Positions 16,947 to 25,486 of a stretch of DNA of 64,000 nucleotides are shown here, piece after piece. This DNA comes from Leptospira kemamanensis (GTDB lineage Bacteria > Spirochaetota > Leptospiria > Leptospirales > Leptospiraceae). Position 1 is the stretch's first letter, and each line of letters opens with the position of its first letter. Location: NCBI RefSeq assembly GCF_004769665.1, contig NZ_RQGG01000036.1, positions 1-64,000 on the forward strand, written 5' to 3'. The notes beneath the pieces were generated by a model. That model had not been told where the DNA came from. It was given only the letters and a program-made list of their open reading frames with translations, and did not search any database. Position numbers and translations under genes: made by a program.

Positions 16947-17447
16947 ATGGCAGCTAACAAATTCGAAACATCATTACAATCAGGGCCACACCACCATTTA
17001 CAAAATCTCATTGGTCACTGGAAAGGAAAATCAAAAACCTGGTTTGAAAAAGACGTATTGGCAGATGAATCAGATTCTCATATGACAGTCACAAGTCTGT
17101 TTGGTGGTCGGTTTATTTCTTTGGATTACAATAGTAGTTTAGAGGGAAAACCCTTTGAAGGAAAAATGATCATCGGATTTGATATCCCTTATCAAAAATT
17201 CACTAGCTCTTGGATTGATAGTTTTCATATGGGAACCCAAATCATGTTATCAAGTGGTCCACAAACAAAAAATGGATTCTCTATGACTGGATCGTATGGT
17301 AACCCAGAATATGGGCAAGACCTTTGGGGTTGGAGAACCGAAATACAGATCCTCTCTGGATCAGAATTTTCGATCACAGCTTATAATATTTCACCAGCAG
17401 GAGAAGAGGCAAAAGCAACAGAAACATTTTATCGACGTGTGAGCTGA
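16947..17447 (+). CDS. DUF1579 family protein
   Basis: A protein of 166 residues without signal peptide. It shows the DUF1579 pattern: HHHLQNLIGHWKGKSKTWF near the N-terminus, FGGRFISLDYNS, then MIIGFDIPYQKFTSSWIDSF and a beta-rich tail, suiting a lipocalin-like barrel. It is preceded by AGGA nine bases before the ATG and follows the reductase gene by 34 bp, so the two may be co-transcribed. Function unknown. Confidence 0.75.
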   Translation: MAANKFETSLQSGPHHHLQNLIGHWKGKSKTWFEKDVLADESDSHMTVTSLFGGRFISLDYNSSLEGKPFEGKMIIGFDIPYQKFTSSWIDSFHMGTQIMLSSGPQTKNGFSMTGSYGNPEYGQDLWGWRTEIQILSGSEFSITAYNISPAGEEAKATETFYRRVS

Positions 17448-17504
17448 ATCACTGAATCAAAGTAAAGGATAGGTTTCCCCTTTTGATTCACAAATCCTTA
17501 CCTG

Positions 17505-17616
17505 CGCCAGGGACTGCAGCGGACATCCTTTCGAGAAACGAAAGATGGGAACGTAAGGCCCGGTCCTTTTCGAAAACAAAATAGAAAATACGAATTGATT
17601 CGAGGCGCCCCAACCC
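17505..17616. repeat. GC-rich structured intergenic element
   Basis: This GC-rich island in an AT-rich gap contains a hairpin CATCCTTTCG / CGAAAGATG (17524-17547) with a bulged C and an AGAAA loop. Conserved-looking blocks flank it: GCGCCAGGGACTGCAGCGGA before and AACGTAAGGCCCGGTCC after. A self-complementary GGCGCC lies near 17604. It ends just before the TetR promoter. It resembles intergenic elements I associate with leptospiral genomes, but this is from memory and unverified. Confidence 0.4.
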
Positions 17617-17627
17617 TAAAAAAAGAC

Positions 17628-17657
17628 TTTACAAATTTAAACGAACGATCGTACTAA
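17628..17657 (+). promoter_or_regulatory. tetR promoter with operator in the spacer
   Basis: TTTACA (17628-17633) and TACTAA (17652-17657) are 18 bp apart. The dyad AACGAACGATCGT (17640-17652) lies between them, where a bound repressor would block RNA polymerase. The ATG is only four bases beyond the -10, so the transcript may be leaderless; no Shine-Dalgarno sequence is present. Confidence 0.5.
17640..17652 (+). promoter_or_regulatory. candidate TetR operator, copy 1
   Basis: AACGAACGATCGT contains the self-complementary core ACGATCGT within GNACGATCGTNC. The same 13-mer occurs in inverted orientation at 18330-18342. Confidence 0.55.
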
Positions 17658-17661
17658 TATT

Positions 17662-18252
17662 ATGAGCAAAGGCGAAGAAACCAAATCGATGATTTTGGAC
17701 CGAGCTGTGCAAATTGCAAGTGTGCATGGTTTGGAAGGGTTAACCATTGGAACTCTTGCGGAAGAATTGGGTATGTCTAAAAGTGGTCTCTTTGCCAAAT
17801 TTTCTTCTAAAGAAAACCTACAAATCGATGTTTTGCGAAAGGGAAGCGAACTGTTTCGTCGTTTTGTTCTGTATCCAACTTTAAAAACGAAACCTGGAAT
17901 TGCAAGGATCCGAAATGCATTCTTTAGTTGGCTTATGTGGTCCAATCGTTCTGATTTGCCAGGTGGGTGTTTGTTTCTTGCATCGAGTTCTGAATTTGAT
18001 GACAAACCTGGGGTCGTGCGTGATCATTTGCGCAAAATTCAACTTTCTTGGCATTCGTCCTTAAAACAGTTTGTGGAAGAAGCCAAACAAAAGGGTGAGT
18101 TGGATTCAAAAACGAATGTGGAACAAATGGTGCAAGAAATTTGGGGACTTGTTCTATCTTTTCATTTTTACAATCGCTTGTTAGAAGACAAACAAGTGGA
18201 AAAAAGAACCAAACAGTGTTTTAACGATTTAATCAAACGCCATACAAATTAA
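17662..18252 (+). CDS. TetR/AcrR family transcriptional regulator
   Basis: A protein of 196 residues. The N-terminal helix-turn-helix reads LTIGTLAEELGMSKSGLFAKF, a standard TetR recognition region at about residues 29-50. The C-terminal domain carries GGCLFLASSSEFDDKPG, typical of the TetR_C_16-like subgroup. It lies 62 bp upstream of an alpha/beta hydrolase on the same strand, and matching operator-like dyads precede this gene and lie at the start of the hydrolase. Autoregulation and control of the hydrolase are therefore likely. The ligand is unknown. Confidence 0.85.
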   Translation: MSKGEETKSMILDRAVQIASVHGLEGLTIGTLAEELGMSKSGLFAKFSSKENLQIDVLRKGSELFRRFVLYPTLKTKPGIARIRNAFFSWLMWSNRSDLPGGCLFLASSSEFDDKPGVVRDHLRKIQLSWHSSLKQFVEEAKQKGELDSKTNVEQMVQEIWGLVLSFHFYNRLLEDKQVEKRTKQCFNDLIKRHTN

Positions 18253-18314
18253 GTAAAAAATAAAAATGAAAGAAATAAAAATTGATGCGAAATTTAACTG
18301 AAACAGGAGATTTT

Positions 18315-19178
18315 ATGAACATTAATAGCACGATCGTTCGTTCCTTGAATGGAATCTACCCCATCTCGATGGATAAAAAATGGGAATTTGCAAAAGCAAA
18401 TCCTAAGTGGATTGGTCACGTCATAACACAAAGGTTTTTAAAAACACAAAAACAAAATCCATCCAGAAAGGAAATGGATGTTTTGGATAAATCCACCAAA
18501 TCGATGTTACATGTGAATCAATACAAAATCCAAACTTATATTTGGAATGATAAAGAAAGTTCTAGAGAAACTATACTCCTTGTCCATGGATGGAACGGAC
18601 ATGTAGGAAATTTTTCCAGGATCATTCCATCACTCATTGAGGAAGGTTATCGGGTGATTGGACTTGATTTACCTGGCCATGGATTTTCTTCCGGGCGTTA
18701 TTCAAATATTGTTTTGTCTGCCCACATAGTAAAGGCCGTTACAGAACATTTGGGAAATCCAGATAAAATCATCACACATTCATTTGGTGGAGCCGTGGCT
18801 TCCGTTGCACAAGAGTTAGGTGTCTCTGCCAAGAAGTTAGTTTACATTGCTCCTCCTTCAAAGTTGGAACATTTGATTCGCGATTTTAGTCAATACCTCC
18901 AGCTATCGGATGAGGAAGTTTTGTGTATGCGGACGGTTTTGGAAAAAAAAGTAAATCGAACCATGGCAAGTATCGACTTAGAAGTAATAGGTCCCAAATT
19001 GGAAAACCAGTTACTCGTCATCCATGATCGAGGTGATTTGGAAATTCCTCATTCCATGGGTGAGATGGTGAGCCAAGCTTGGAAACAAGGGAAACTCATC
19101 ACCACAGAAGGTTTGGGTCATAAAATGATTTTACGATCCGACTTTGTTCGGGATGAGATCCTCAGGTTTCTCTCATGA
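18315..19178 (+). CDS. alpha/beta hydrolase, likely TetR-controlled
   Basis: A cytoplasmic alpha/beta-fold hydrolase of 287 residues. The ATG at 18315 is chosen because AGGAG lies five bases before it; an in-frame start at 18282 has no such site. Landmarks: the oxyanion-hole block LLVHGWNGHVGNFSRI, LDLPGHGFS, the nucleophile elbow THSFGGAVAS (Ser), and the C-terminal EGLGHKMIL with the catalytic His. An operator-like 13-mer overlaps codons 6-10. Substrate unknown; carboxylesterase or acyl hydrolase activity is inferred. Confidence 0.85.
   Translation: MNINSTIVRSLNGIYPISMDKKWEFAKANPKWIGHVITQRFLKTQKQNPSRKEMDVLDKSTKSMLHVNQYKIQTYIWNDKESSRETILLVHGWNGHVGNFSRIIPSLIEEGYRVIGLDLPGHGFSSGRYSNIVLSAHIVKAVTEHLGNPDKIITHSFGGAVASVAQELGVSAKKLVYIAPPSKLEHLIRDFSQYLQLSDEEVLCMRTVLEKKVNRTMASIDLEVIGPKLENQLLVIHDRGDLEIPHSMGEMVSQAWKQGKLITTEGLGHKMILRSDFVRDEILRFLS
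18330..18342 (-). promoter_or_regulatory. candidate TetR operator, copy 2
   Basis: ACGATCGTTCGTT is the exact reverse complement of the dyad in the tetR promoter. It lies inside the first codons of the hydrolase gene, where a bound regulator could block elongation. Confidence 0.5.
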
Positions 19179-19186
19179 CATCTTGT

Positions 19187-20752
19187 TTAATTTTGACCCA
19201 TAGAAGCCAAGGTATTGGCTTCTTCTTTGATCATTTGGATGTGTTCCTCTAAGTCTTTGGAAGCACGACTGATTTCGTTTACTTCCATCTCGAGTTGGAT
19301 GATTCCTTTGGAAGCTTCCTTTTGTCCTAATAACTGTTCTTTTGTGGAACCTGCAATTTGATTCGATAACTCACGAATATCTGATAATTCTGAAAGAATA
19401 GAAGAAAGTGTATTTCTTTGCTCCAAATAAAGTTGGTTCATGTTTTGGATTTGGACTAGAGTTTGGTTGAGTCGTTCAATTTGTGATTTAGCCAATTCGC
19501 CTGTACTTTTTGAGGCATTTCTTGCATTAGTGATAATATCTTTTGAACTTTTTACAACACTTGAAATTCGTTTCACATTGTTTTTGGTGAATTCAGCAAG
19601 TTTACTCACTTCATTGGCTACCACAGCAAATCCTTTTCCTACATCACCTGCGCGGGCAGCTTCAATAGATGCATTTAATGCTAGTAAGTTGGTCTTTTCA
19701 CCAATTTCGGCAACTATATTGTTGATTTCATTCACTTGGTCAAAGGAAGCTTGGATGGATTCGAGATGGGATGCTGTTTGATCAGCTACTTCCGTAACAG
19801 ACATACTTTCTTTTTTATTGATCTCAGCGATTTCAACAAGTTGTTCACTTTGGATTAAAATTTGATCCACTGTTTCTTTTAGTTCAACGGTATCAGCAAC
19901 CATACTTTGGACTTTGTTGTTTTGTTCTTCAATGGAAGCTCCATTGGATTCAAAGGAACTCGAGAGTTCTGAAATCACGGCAGTGATTTCTTCTAACGAG
20001 GCTGCTTGTGATTCCAATTTTAATGAGGTATCAGAAACAAATTTACTAAAATTATTGATGGAACTTTCGAGTTTGATTGCGGCATTAGCAGAAACTTTTC
20101 CTCTTTCTTTGGTTTGGTGTAATAAAACTTCTGCTTCATCTGCTTTGATTTCTGCAAGGGAGCTAATTTTTGTTAGGAGCTGAACTAACAGGCTTACAAT
20201 ATAACCTGCAATCAAAATAAAAATTGGTTTCATCACCTCCCCTGCCAGTCCCACATATCCAACTTGTCTGGATTGTTCTGGATCAACGGAAAGTTGTACA
20301 CCACCAATTTTAACGGCAACAACCAAAGCAACTGCAGCTAAAAAAGAGCCAAGAAAGGAGTTGATCAAAACAAATTTTCGATCCCCTAAAAAACCAGAAT
20401 AAATCGCATTGAAAAAAAAGATAAAATATACAACAGCATTGGCAAGTGCCGCTTCCGCTTCATTTAAACTTAATGAACAATCCAAAATGATAGTCAAAGA
20501 CAACACAAGTGTATCGAGAAGGATTAAAATTTTATGAAACCAAGTTGGTGGATTTGTTTTCTTTTCTAAGACATACGCAATCGCACAATAGAATCCCATG
20601 GTGCAAGTTCCCACCATATGAACTAAAAACATTTTTGGTTGGAATTCATCTTTGGATCCAATCATAGCGAGTAAAAATAATAATACTAAACCAAAACGAA
20701 TGCGATTGATGATGATTTTCCCTTGTTTCCAAAGATCTGCAATTGTGAACAC
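19187..20752 (-). CDS. methyl-accepting chemotaxis protein
   Basis: A chemoreceptor of 521 residues starting at GTG, with GAGGG eight bases upstream. The first 200 residues hold about six membrane helices and no large periplasmic domain, so it probably senses signals within the membrane. The rest is a long coiled coil. Its hairpin tip is recognisable as [20 protein letters not shown] followed by [16 protein letters not shown], the site that contacts CheA and CheW. It transmits to the flagellar motor. The C-terminus lacks a CheR-docking pentapeptide. Confidence 0.92.
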   Translation of the reverse strand: MFTIADLWKQGKIIINRIRFGLVLLFLLAMIGSKDEFQPKMFLVHMVGTCTMGFYCAIAYVLEKKTNPPTWFHKILILLDTLVLSLTIILDCSLSLNEAEAALANAVVYFIFFFNAIYSGFLGDRKFVLINSFLGSFLAAVALVVAVKIGGVQLSVDPEQSRQVGYVGLAGEVMKPIFILIAGYIVSLLVQLLTKISSLAEIKADEAEVLLHQTKERGKVSANAAIKLESSINNFSKFVSDTSLKLESQAASLEEITAVISELSSSFESNGASIEEQNNKVQSMVADTVELKETVDQILIQSEQLVEIAEINKKESMSVTEVADQTASHLESIQASFDQVNEINNIVAEIGEKTNLLALNASIEAARAGDVGKGFAVVANEVSKLAEFTKNNVKRISSVVKSSKDIITNARNASKSTGELAKSQIERLNQTLVQIQNMNQLYLEQRNTLSSILSELSDIRELSNQIAGSTKEQLLGQKEASKGIIQLEMEVNEISRASKDLEEHIQMIKEEANTLASMGQN

Positions 20753-20984
20753 TTTTTACCCTCAATTTCTAAAGAACGGACCCCAAATGGGAATTCTGGG
20801 GAATTCTTAATTCTCGACAATAGTCTACTAAAAAAAGGAAGGAAATCTTACTGTCGAGTTTGAAATTTTGGGAGAGAAAGGAACGAATTGCTTTTTTTCC
20901 CCTGGGTGGCAGGGGAAAATTGAGGAAAGTGATCCAATTTGGATAATGTTTTGGTATCCGAGGATCCCTAGGTATCGGAATCCT

Positions 20985-22106
20985 TTATTGGTTTAACGGC
21001 TCATTGCAGATTTCAGAGTCGGGTTTTTCAAACGTCACCTTGGCTTCTGAAAAGTTTTGATTGAGAATGACATCTCCTGGAAAACGAATTTGAATCACTT
21101 CACCAGCGGTCCAACATTGTTTATCAACATATTTGTCTTCAAAACAATCACAACCACAAGATTGAGTAGTATAGTTTAAAAACACTGTATACTCTTTCGT
21201 TTCCTTGTTATACTTTTGATACCAAGCATCAAAAATGTGAGTCGTATATTCATCGCCGGTTTTATAATAGAGATCACCTGAGATTTCAGATTTATCAGCT
21301 TTGATGATTTTATTATTTTTAAAAAAGTAATGAATGATGGCCGGGTCATCAATTGTATAATCATATATGTTGTGAATTGGATCATATCCACCTTTTCCAA
21401 ATTTCAAAGCTAAGTAAACACCTGCTTGTTTCGCAGAATCAGAAGAATATTTATCAATGATCTCTGTTGCCTTTTTTGCTAAAGTGGATGTGAAAAGTTT
21501 CATTTTCTCTGCACCATCAAATACTTTGGGAAGTTGTTTGGATTTGAAATGAAATTCTTCTCCGCTATCAGCGATCAGTTTAAACAAAAGAGAATCTTCA
21601 TTAGGCACTGACTGAATTTTTTTGATTTTCCACTCTGCATTGGAAAGAAACGAAAAACGAAGAGAAACTTGTCTTGGTCTCTTAATAGAGAGCGTCCAAT
21701 TCTTTTTTGTGAGAGTGATGGTTTCGGCATTCGGAACGATTTCACTTGGAGGAAGTGGATCAAAAACAAATTCTCCCGCCTCCATGATTTTTTGAAATGC
21801 TAACTCTTGCAAATAGGGAATTTCAGAAAAGGACTCAAATTGATTCGAGATTTCTTGATTACTTCTTTCAATATGGAACAATAAATCAAGTTGTCTTGTT
21901 ATATAGTTCTGATATGCGGATTGGATTTTTGGTTCATTGAGAATGTCTGCATCAATTGGATGTTTCACAATAAAAGATTCCATTTCGGATGGATCTTTTA
22001 ATTCACTTACATATTTTAAACTTTTATGGGTTCGGGATAAAACTTTGGAAAATTCGGGATCAAAGACTTTATTTTTCCAAATTTCGAATAAATAATAAAG
22101 ATTCAC
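20985..22106 (-). CDS. hypothetical protein with C-terminal cysteine cluster
   Basis: A protein of 373 residues starting at GTG, with AGGTGA about ten bases upstream. It has no signal peptide and no family that I recognise. The N-terminal third is helical and charged. The C-terminal part is beta-rich and contains the cysteine cluster TTQSCGCDCFEDKYVDKQC, which could hold a metal. It precedes the chemoreceptor gene by 232 bp on the same strand. Inside that gap, TTTTCCCCT / AGGGGAAAA forms a perfect 9-bp hairpin, and further imperfect dyads lie just after this gene's stop. Confidence 0.6.
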   Translation of the reverse strand: MNLYYLFEIWKNKVFDPEFSKVLSRTHKSLKYVSELKDPSEMESFIVKHPIDADILNEPKIQSAYQNYITRQLDLLFHIERSNQEISNQFESFSEIPYLQELAFQKIMEAGEFVFDPLPPSEIVPNAETITLTKKNWTLSIKRPRQVSLRFSFLSNAEWKIKKIQSVPNEDSLLFKLIADSGEEFHFKSKQLPKVFDGAEKMKLFTSTLAKKATEIIDKYSSDSAKQAGVYLALKFGKGGYDPIHNIYDYTIDDPAIIHYFFKNNKIIKADKSEISGDLYYKTGDEYTTHIFDAWYQKYNKETKEYTVFLNYTTQSCGCDCFEDKYVDKQCWTAGEVIQIRFPGDVILNQNFSEAKVTFEKPDSEICNEPLNQ

Positions 22107-22136
22107 AAAGGATTCTTCACCTAACGATTCGTTTGT

Positions 22137-22420
22137 CTAGATCCAATCTTTAAACACTTCTTTATTAAAACCAGAGATAGGAACTTCTGCATCATTCTGC
22201 GTTAAAAATTGTAAGGTTTCCACTGCTGATTTTACATTGGTTTGCAGAATAAAATACCCGTTTGGACCATAAGAAGGATTTTCTCCATAAGAGAATTTGG
22301 AATTCATTAAAAAAGTACCTCTTGAAAGAAGTGCTTTTCCCTCTGGACATTTCCATTCCCCTAAACATTTGATTTGGGTTTGGATAGGTATCTCAATTGA
22401 TCGAAAAGGCTTCTAAATTG
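22137..22420 (-). pseudogene. C-terminal remnant of a minus-strand gene
   Basis: An open minus-strand frame ends with TAG at 22137-22139 and is blocked by a TAG near 22420. It encodes about 93 residues, including IKCLGEWKCPEGKALLSRG and SYGENPSYGPNGYF. It has no proper start: the only in-frame ATG lies after the cysteine motif. Amino-acid composition looks like real protein. It is probably the tail of a lost lipoprotein gene, and its 5' end is overrun by the plus-strand TetR gene. Confidence 0.4.
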
Positions 22421-22844
22421 AACAAAAGTGAAGAGATCTTGTCAGCTGCACTCGAGTTGTTTACAGCAAAAGGTTTTGATGGAACGGCAGTACCCCTCAT
22501 CGCGGAACGTGCCAATGTTGCGGCTGGAACGATTTATCGATATTTTGCAAGTAAAGAAGAACTCGTAAATTCCCTCTTTCAAAAATGGCAAGAAAATCTA
22601 TTTCAGAAAATCAAAGAGAATGTTTCCATAACACGCGAACCAAAGGAACAATTCCATCAAATATGGAAATCCATGGCTGAATTCCAAAGAGAAAACCCAG
22701 TCGCATTTGATTTTTTAGAAATGCAATACAACCTTCCCTATTTAGATAAAAAAAGCATCTCGAAACGGTAAAATTAAATTGGATGATCAATTTTTAAAAG
22801 AAGCAGAAGATCTACTTTGGAATGCAATCAAACTTCCTTCCTAA
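22397..22844 (+). pseudogene. frameshifted TetR family regulator
   Basis: A TTG-started frame (22397-22771) encodes a clear TetR DNA-binding domain: EEILSAALELFTAKGFDG and ANVAAGTIYRYFASKEELV. It then reads to NLPYLDKKS and stops after 124 residues, far short of the usual 190 or so. The frame that continues sensibly (GKIKLDDQFLKEAEDLLW, ending TAA at 22842-22844) is restored by removing one A from the run of seven As near 22748. Even then about 40-50 residues of the ligand domain are missing. It is probably a decayed gene; DNA binding might persist. Confidence 0.6.
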
Positions 22845-22867
22845 AACTGATTTATCACTTTGAAAGA

Positions 22868-24067
22868 TTAACCTTCTTCTAAAACCAAATCCACAAAAAA
22901 GGAATAACCCATTTCGTTGACATGGGAAAACACAATCACTTTCTTTTTTAGCGTTTTATCCCAATACGGGTCACTCACTTGCCAGTTGCCTGAATCACGA
23001 AACACTTGTTTGACGTGTTTATAAAAAAATGGCATATAAGACCAGTTTTTCTGTAAAAAACTCATATTTTCTACAAATCCAGATTCACTGGTTCTTTCAT
23101 AATAAGGAGATACTTGAGTTCCTTGCCAATCGGTGACATATACTCTTTGGATGAGAGGATCCAATTTAAAAAAACTTTGTGGGTCAATGATCACACGATC
23201 TCCTAAGGTGATCGTTTTTAAAGGAAGAGTCGTCAATTTGGATTTGATTTGTTTTTCAAATTCAATTTCTTTTGCGACTTCATTTCGTTTTGATTCGTGA
23301 TACAAATGTAAGTGAGGAACGACAACATCTTTTATGATTTGTTTGTCTTCTCTGTATTGCAATGGCCTTCCTAAAAAATAACCTTGCAAAAATGTTGCAC
23401 CGGAACTTACAGCTTGGTACAATTCCTCTTCTGTTTCAATGCCTTCAAATAATAACTGGGATCCAATGCTGAGTGAAATTTGTTTGAGGTATTCTAAGAT
23501 GGATTGGTATTCCCTTTTTTCAATGGACTTTTTTAAGTGATTCAAATCAATTTTGATGATATCGGGTTTGATCGCACCTAACCTTTCTAAGTTGGATGAT
23601 TCAGATCCAACATCATCTAATGCAATGCGAAATCCTTGTTCTCTAAGTAACTCCACTCCAGCAGCAAGAACATCCGTTCCATAACTTCCCGATTTTTCAG
23701 TGATCTCCACAACGATTCGATCCAAAGGAATTCCCGATTCCTGAACAATCTCCGCAATGGGAAGTGAATTCCCCTTACTCTCTTCATATTCCAAAATCAC
23801 CTGATCAGGTGACATGTTCACAAAGAGTTGGTCACTCGTATCTTTGATATTTGTTAGAGAAAGTCGAAGTAACTCTCGATCAATCATTGTCATTCGCAGG
23901 GGAGTGACATGTGGATCTAAAAATTCGGGAACAACGACAAGTGATCCTTTCTCATCTCGCACTCGCCCTAAAGATTCGTAACCGATGACCGTCTGCTCTT
24001 CCACAGAGAAGATGGGTTGAAGTAATGGGACATATTGTTTAGGTTTTGTTTCTTCGATGGCGTTCAC
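22868..24067 (-). CDS. EAL-domain c-di-GMP phosphodiesterase with YkuI-type C-terminal domain
   Basis: A protein of 399 residues. The EAL domain (about residues 10-240) has YESLGR in the EAL position, LFVNMSPDQ, VVEITEKSG, IALDDVGSESSN, IIKIDL, LFEGIETEEE and LQGYFLGRP. The metal-binding and catalytic acidic residues appear present, so it is likely active in cutting cyclic di-GMP. The C-terminal part (about 265-395) has PLIQRVYVTDWQGTQVSPYY and resembles the YkuI_C sensor domain, a Cache-like fold. No membrane segment is visible. It probably acts in the cytoplasm. Confidence 0.88.
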   Translation of the reverse strand: MNAIEETKPKQYVPLLQPIFSVEEQTVIGYESLGRVRDEKGSLVVVPEFLDPHVTPLRMTMIDRELLRLSLTNIKDTSDQLFVNMSPDQVILEYEESKGNSLPIAEIVQESGIPLDRIVVEITEKSGSYGTDVLAAGVELLREQGFRIALDDVGSESSNLERLGAIKPDIIKIDLNHLKKSIEKREYQSILEYLKQISLSIGSQLLFEGIETEEELYQAVSSGATFLQGYFLGRPLQYREDKQIIKDVVVPHLHLYHESKRNEVAKEIEFEKQIKSKLTTLPLKTITLGDRVIIDPQSFFKLDPLIQRVYVTDWQGTQVSPYYERTSESGFVENMSFLQKNWSYMPFFYKHVKQVFRDSGNWQVSDPYWDKTLKKKVIVFSHVNEMGYSFFVDLVLEEG

Positions 24068-24216
24068 AGTGAAGTCCCCTTTTCCAATTTCTGTTTTAAC
24101 AGATATTTATTCAATAAATTAAACATTTTTCAGGCGAATCTCGTTCCGTTTTCAGGAGAATTTCCAGTTTCAGAGAAGTCTTGACCCCGTTTTCACTTTC
24201 CCTTAGACTCTCGCGG

Positions 24217-24570
24217 ATGCGATACAACACCTTCCTTCTACTATTCTTCCTATCCTCACTCGCGATTGGGGCCCAGTCTCTTGCGAAATTCCCAACCATT
24301 CCTAAGGAAGGTGCGGAGGTCACAAACCCGAGTCGATCCTGGCAAATCCAAAACACCATCACTCCCGAGATCGATGGCCAAACTATCTATAGCATCCGTT
24401 ACCATACGGATGGAAAATCAGCCATCCTGGGAACATCAGATTTTTACCTCTATCGTATCAGTTTGTTAGATGGAAGTATGCTTTGGAAAACAGAAGCAAA
24501 GATAATGTACCAAAAGGAATTTGATGGACCAAAATACAAAGATCAGTCCTGTGCTAGAAAATCCTTTTGA
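24217..24570 (+). pseudogene. secreted WD40-like fragment of a broken ankyrin protein gene
   Basis: This 118-residue frame starts at ATG 24217 with a clean signal peptide (MRYNTFLLLFFLSSLAIGAQ). It then shows a propeller-like segment, TIYSIRYHTDGKSAILGTSD followed by DGSMLWKTEAK. It breaks off after KEFDGPKYKDQ and stops where an ankyrin-repeat frame begins in another phase. The segment is too short for a propeller, so the gene has probably lost its middle by deletion with a frameshift. Confidence 0.55.
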
Positions 24571-24776
24571 GTGTCGAAACTGATATCGATGGTTGGGACA
24601 AATATGGTGCCACTCAATTACAAAGTGCCATCTTAAATGAAAAATATGAACTCATCCAACTCCTACTCGACGCCGGTGCGAATCCGCAAAAAAAAGACAA
24701 ATGGGGGAAATCTGCGATTGAGTTTGCCGAAAGACAAAACAATCCCAAAGTTTTAAAACTCCTAAAGAAAGAATGA
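24567..24776 (+). pseudogene. ankyrin-repeat fragment
   Basis: A 69-residue frame starts at TTG, overlapping the previous stop by 4 bp. It encodes two ankyrin repeats: GWDKYGATQLQSAILNEKYE, LIQLLLDAGANPQKKDKWGK and AIEFAERQNNPKVLKLLKK. No signal peptide or credible ribosome-binding site is present. Most likely it is the C-terminal end of the same broken gene as the fragment just upstream; translational coupling as a tiny cytoplasmic ankyrin protein is possible. Confidence 0.5.
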
Positions 24777-25486
24777 AACAAAAAACAAACACTCGGTTTT
24801 TACCAAAAGGTTTGAGCATTTTACATGAAGACCGAGACATCCTCGTCGTTGATAAACCGGCTGGACTACTCACCATTGCAACTGATTCTGAAAAATCAAA
24901 AACTGCTTACGCTTCCCTTATGGATTATGTAAAAAAAGGAAGTGATCGTTCCAAAAATCGAATTTTTATCGTTCACCGATTGGATCGTGATACTTCTGGT
25001 GTTTTGGTATTTGCTAAAACAGAAATCGCCAAACAAACATTACAAGAAGATTGGGACAAAACCAAAAAAGTTTATATCGCAGTTACACATGGAATCTGGA
25101 AACTCAAACAAAGTTCCATCCAATCGTATTTAACAGAGTCCAAAGCCCACCGCGTTTATTCTGTTGATGATCCCAAACTCGGAAAGTTTTCCGAAACCAA
25201 ATACAAAGTGTTAAAAGAATCCAATTTGTATTCCCTTCTCGAAATTGATCTCATCACTGGTCGAAAAAATCAAATTCGCGTACATTTTGCAGAAAAAGGT
25301 CATCCCATTGTCGGAGATACCAAATATGGAAACGAAACAAAATCCTTTCCAAGAATGGCACTTCATTCCCTTTCCATTACCTTGACTCATCCGTTTCAAA
25401 AAAAACCATTCACATTTACGACCAAAATTCCCAATTTTATCACGGGACTTGTGGGTGGTTACGAAAGGATAGAAGATGAAACATAA
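24773..25486 (+). CDS. RluA-family RNA pseudouridine synthase
   Basis: A protein of 237 residues that converts uridine to pseudouridine in rRNA or tRNA. The catalytic block HRLDRDTSGVLVFAKT contains the essential aspartate. Other landmarks are ILVVDKPAGLLTI at the N-terminus and LITGRKNQIRVHFAEKGHPI near the end. There is no S4 domain, which suits the short TruC/RluE-like members of the family. It overlaps the ankyrin fragment by 4 bp and the downstream HAD gene by 11 bp. The target nucleotide cannot be told from sequence. Confidence 0.9.
   Translation: MKQKTNTRFLPKGLSILHEDRDILVVDKPAGLLTIATDSEKSKTAYASLMDYVKKGSDRSKNRIFIVHRLDRDTSGVLVFAKTEIAKQTLQEDWDKTKKVYIAVTHGIWKLKQSSIQSYLTESKAHRVYSVDDPKLGKFSETKYKVLKESNLYSLLEIDLITGRKNQIRVHFAEKGHPIVGDTKYGNETKSFPRMALHSLSITLTHPFQKKPFTFTTKIPNFITGLVGGYERIEDET

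Noticed and set aside
20883..20925. TTTTCCCCT / AGGGGAAAA hairpin as a terminator of the hypothetical gene or the chemoreceptor gene
   Set aside because: It lies upstream of the chemoreceptor start and well after no gene's stop on either strand in the right polarity; the T tract is on the wrong side.
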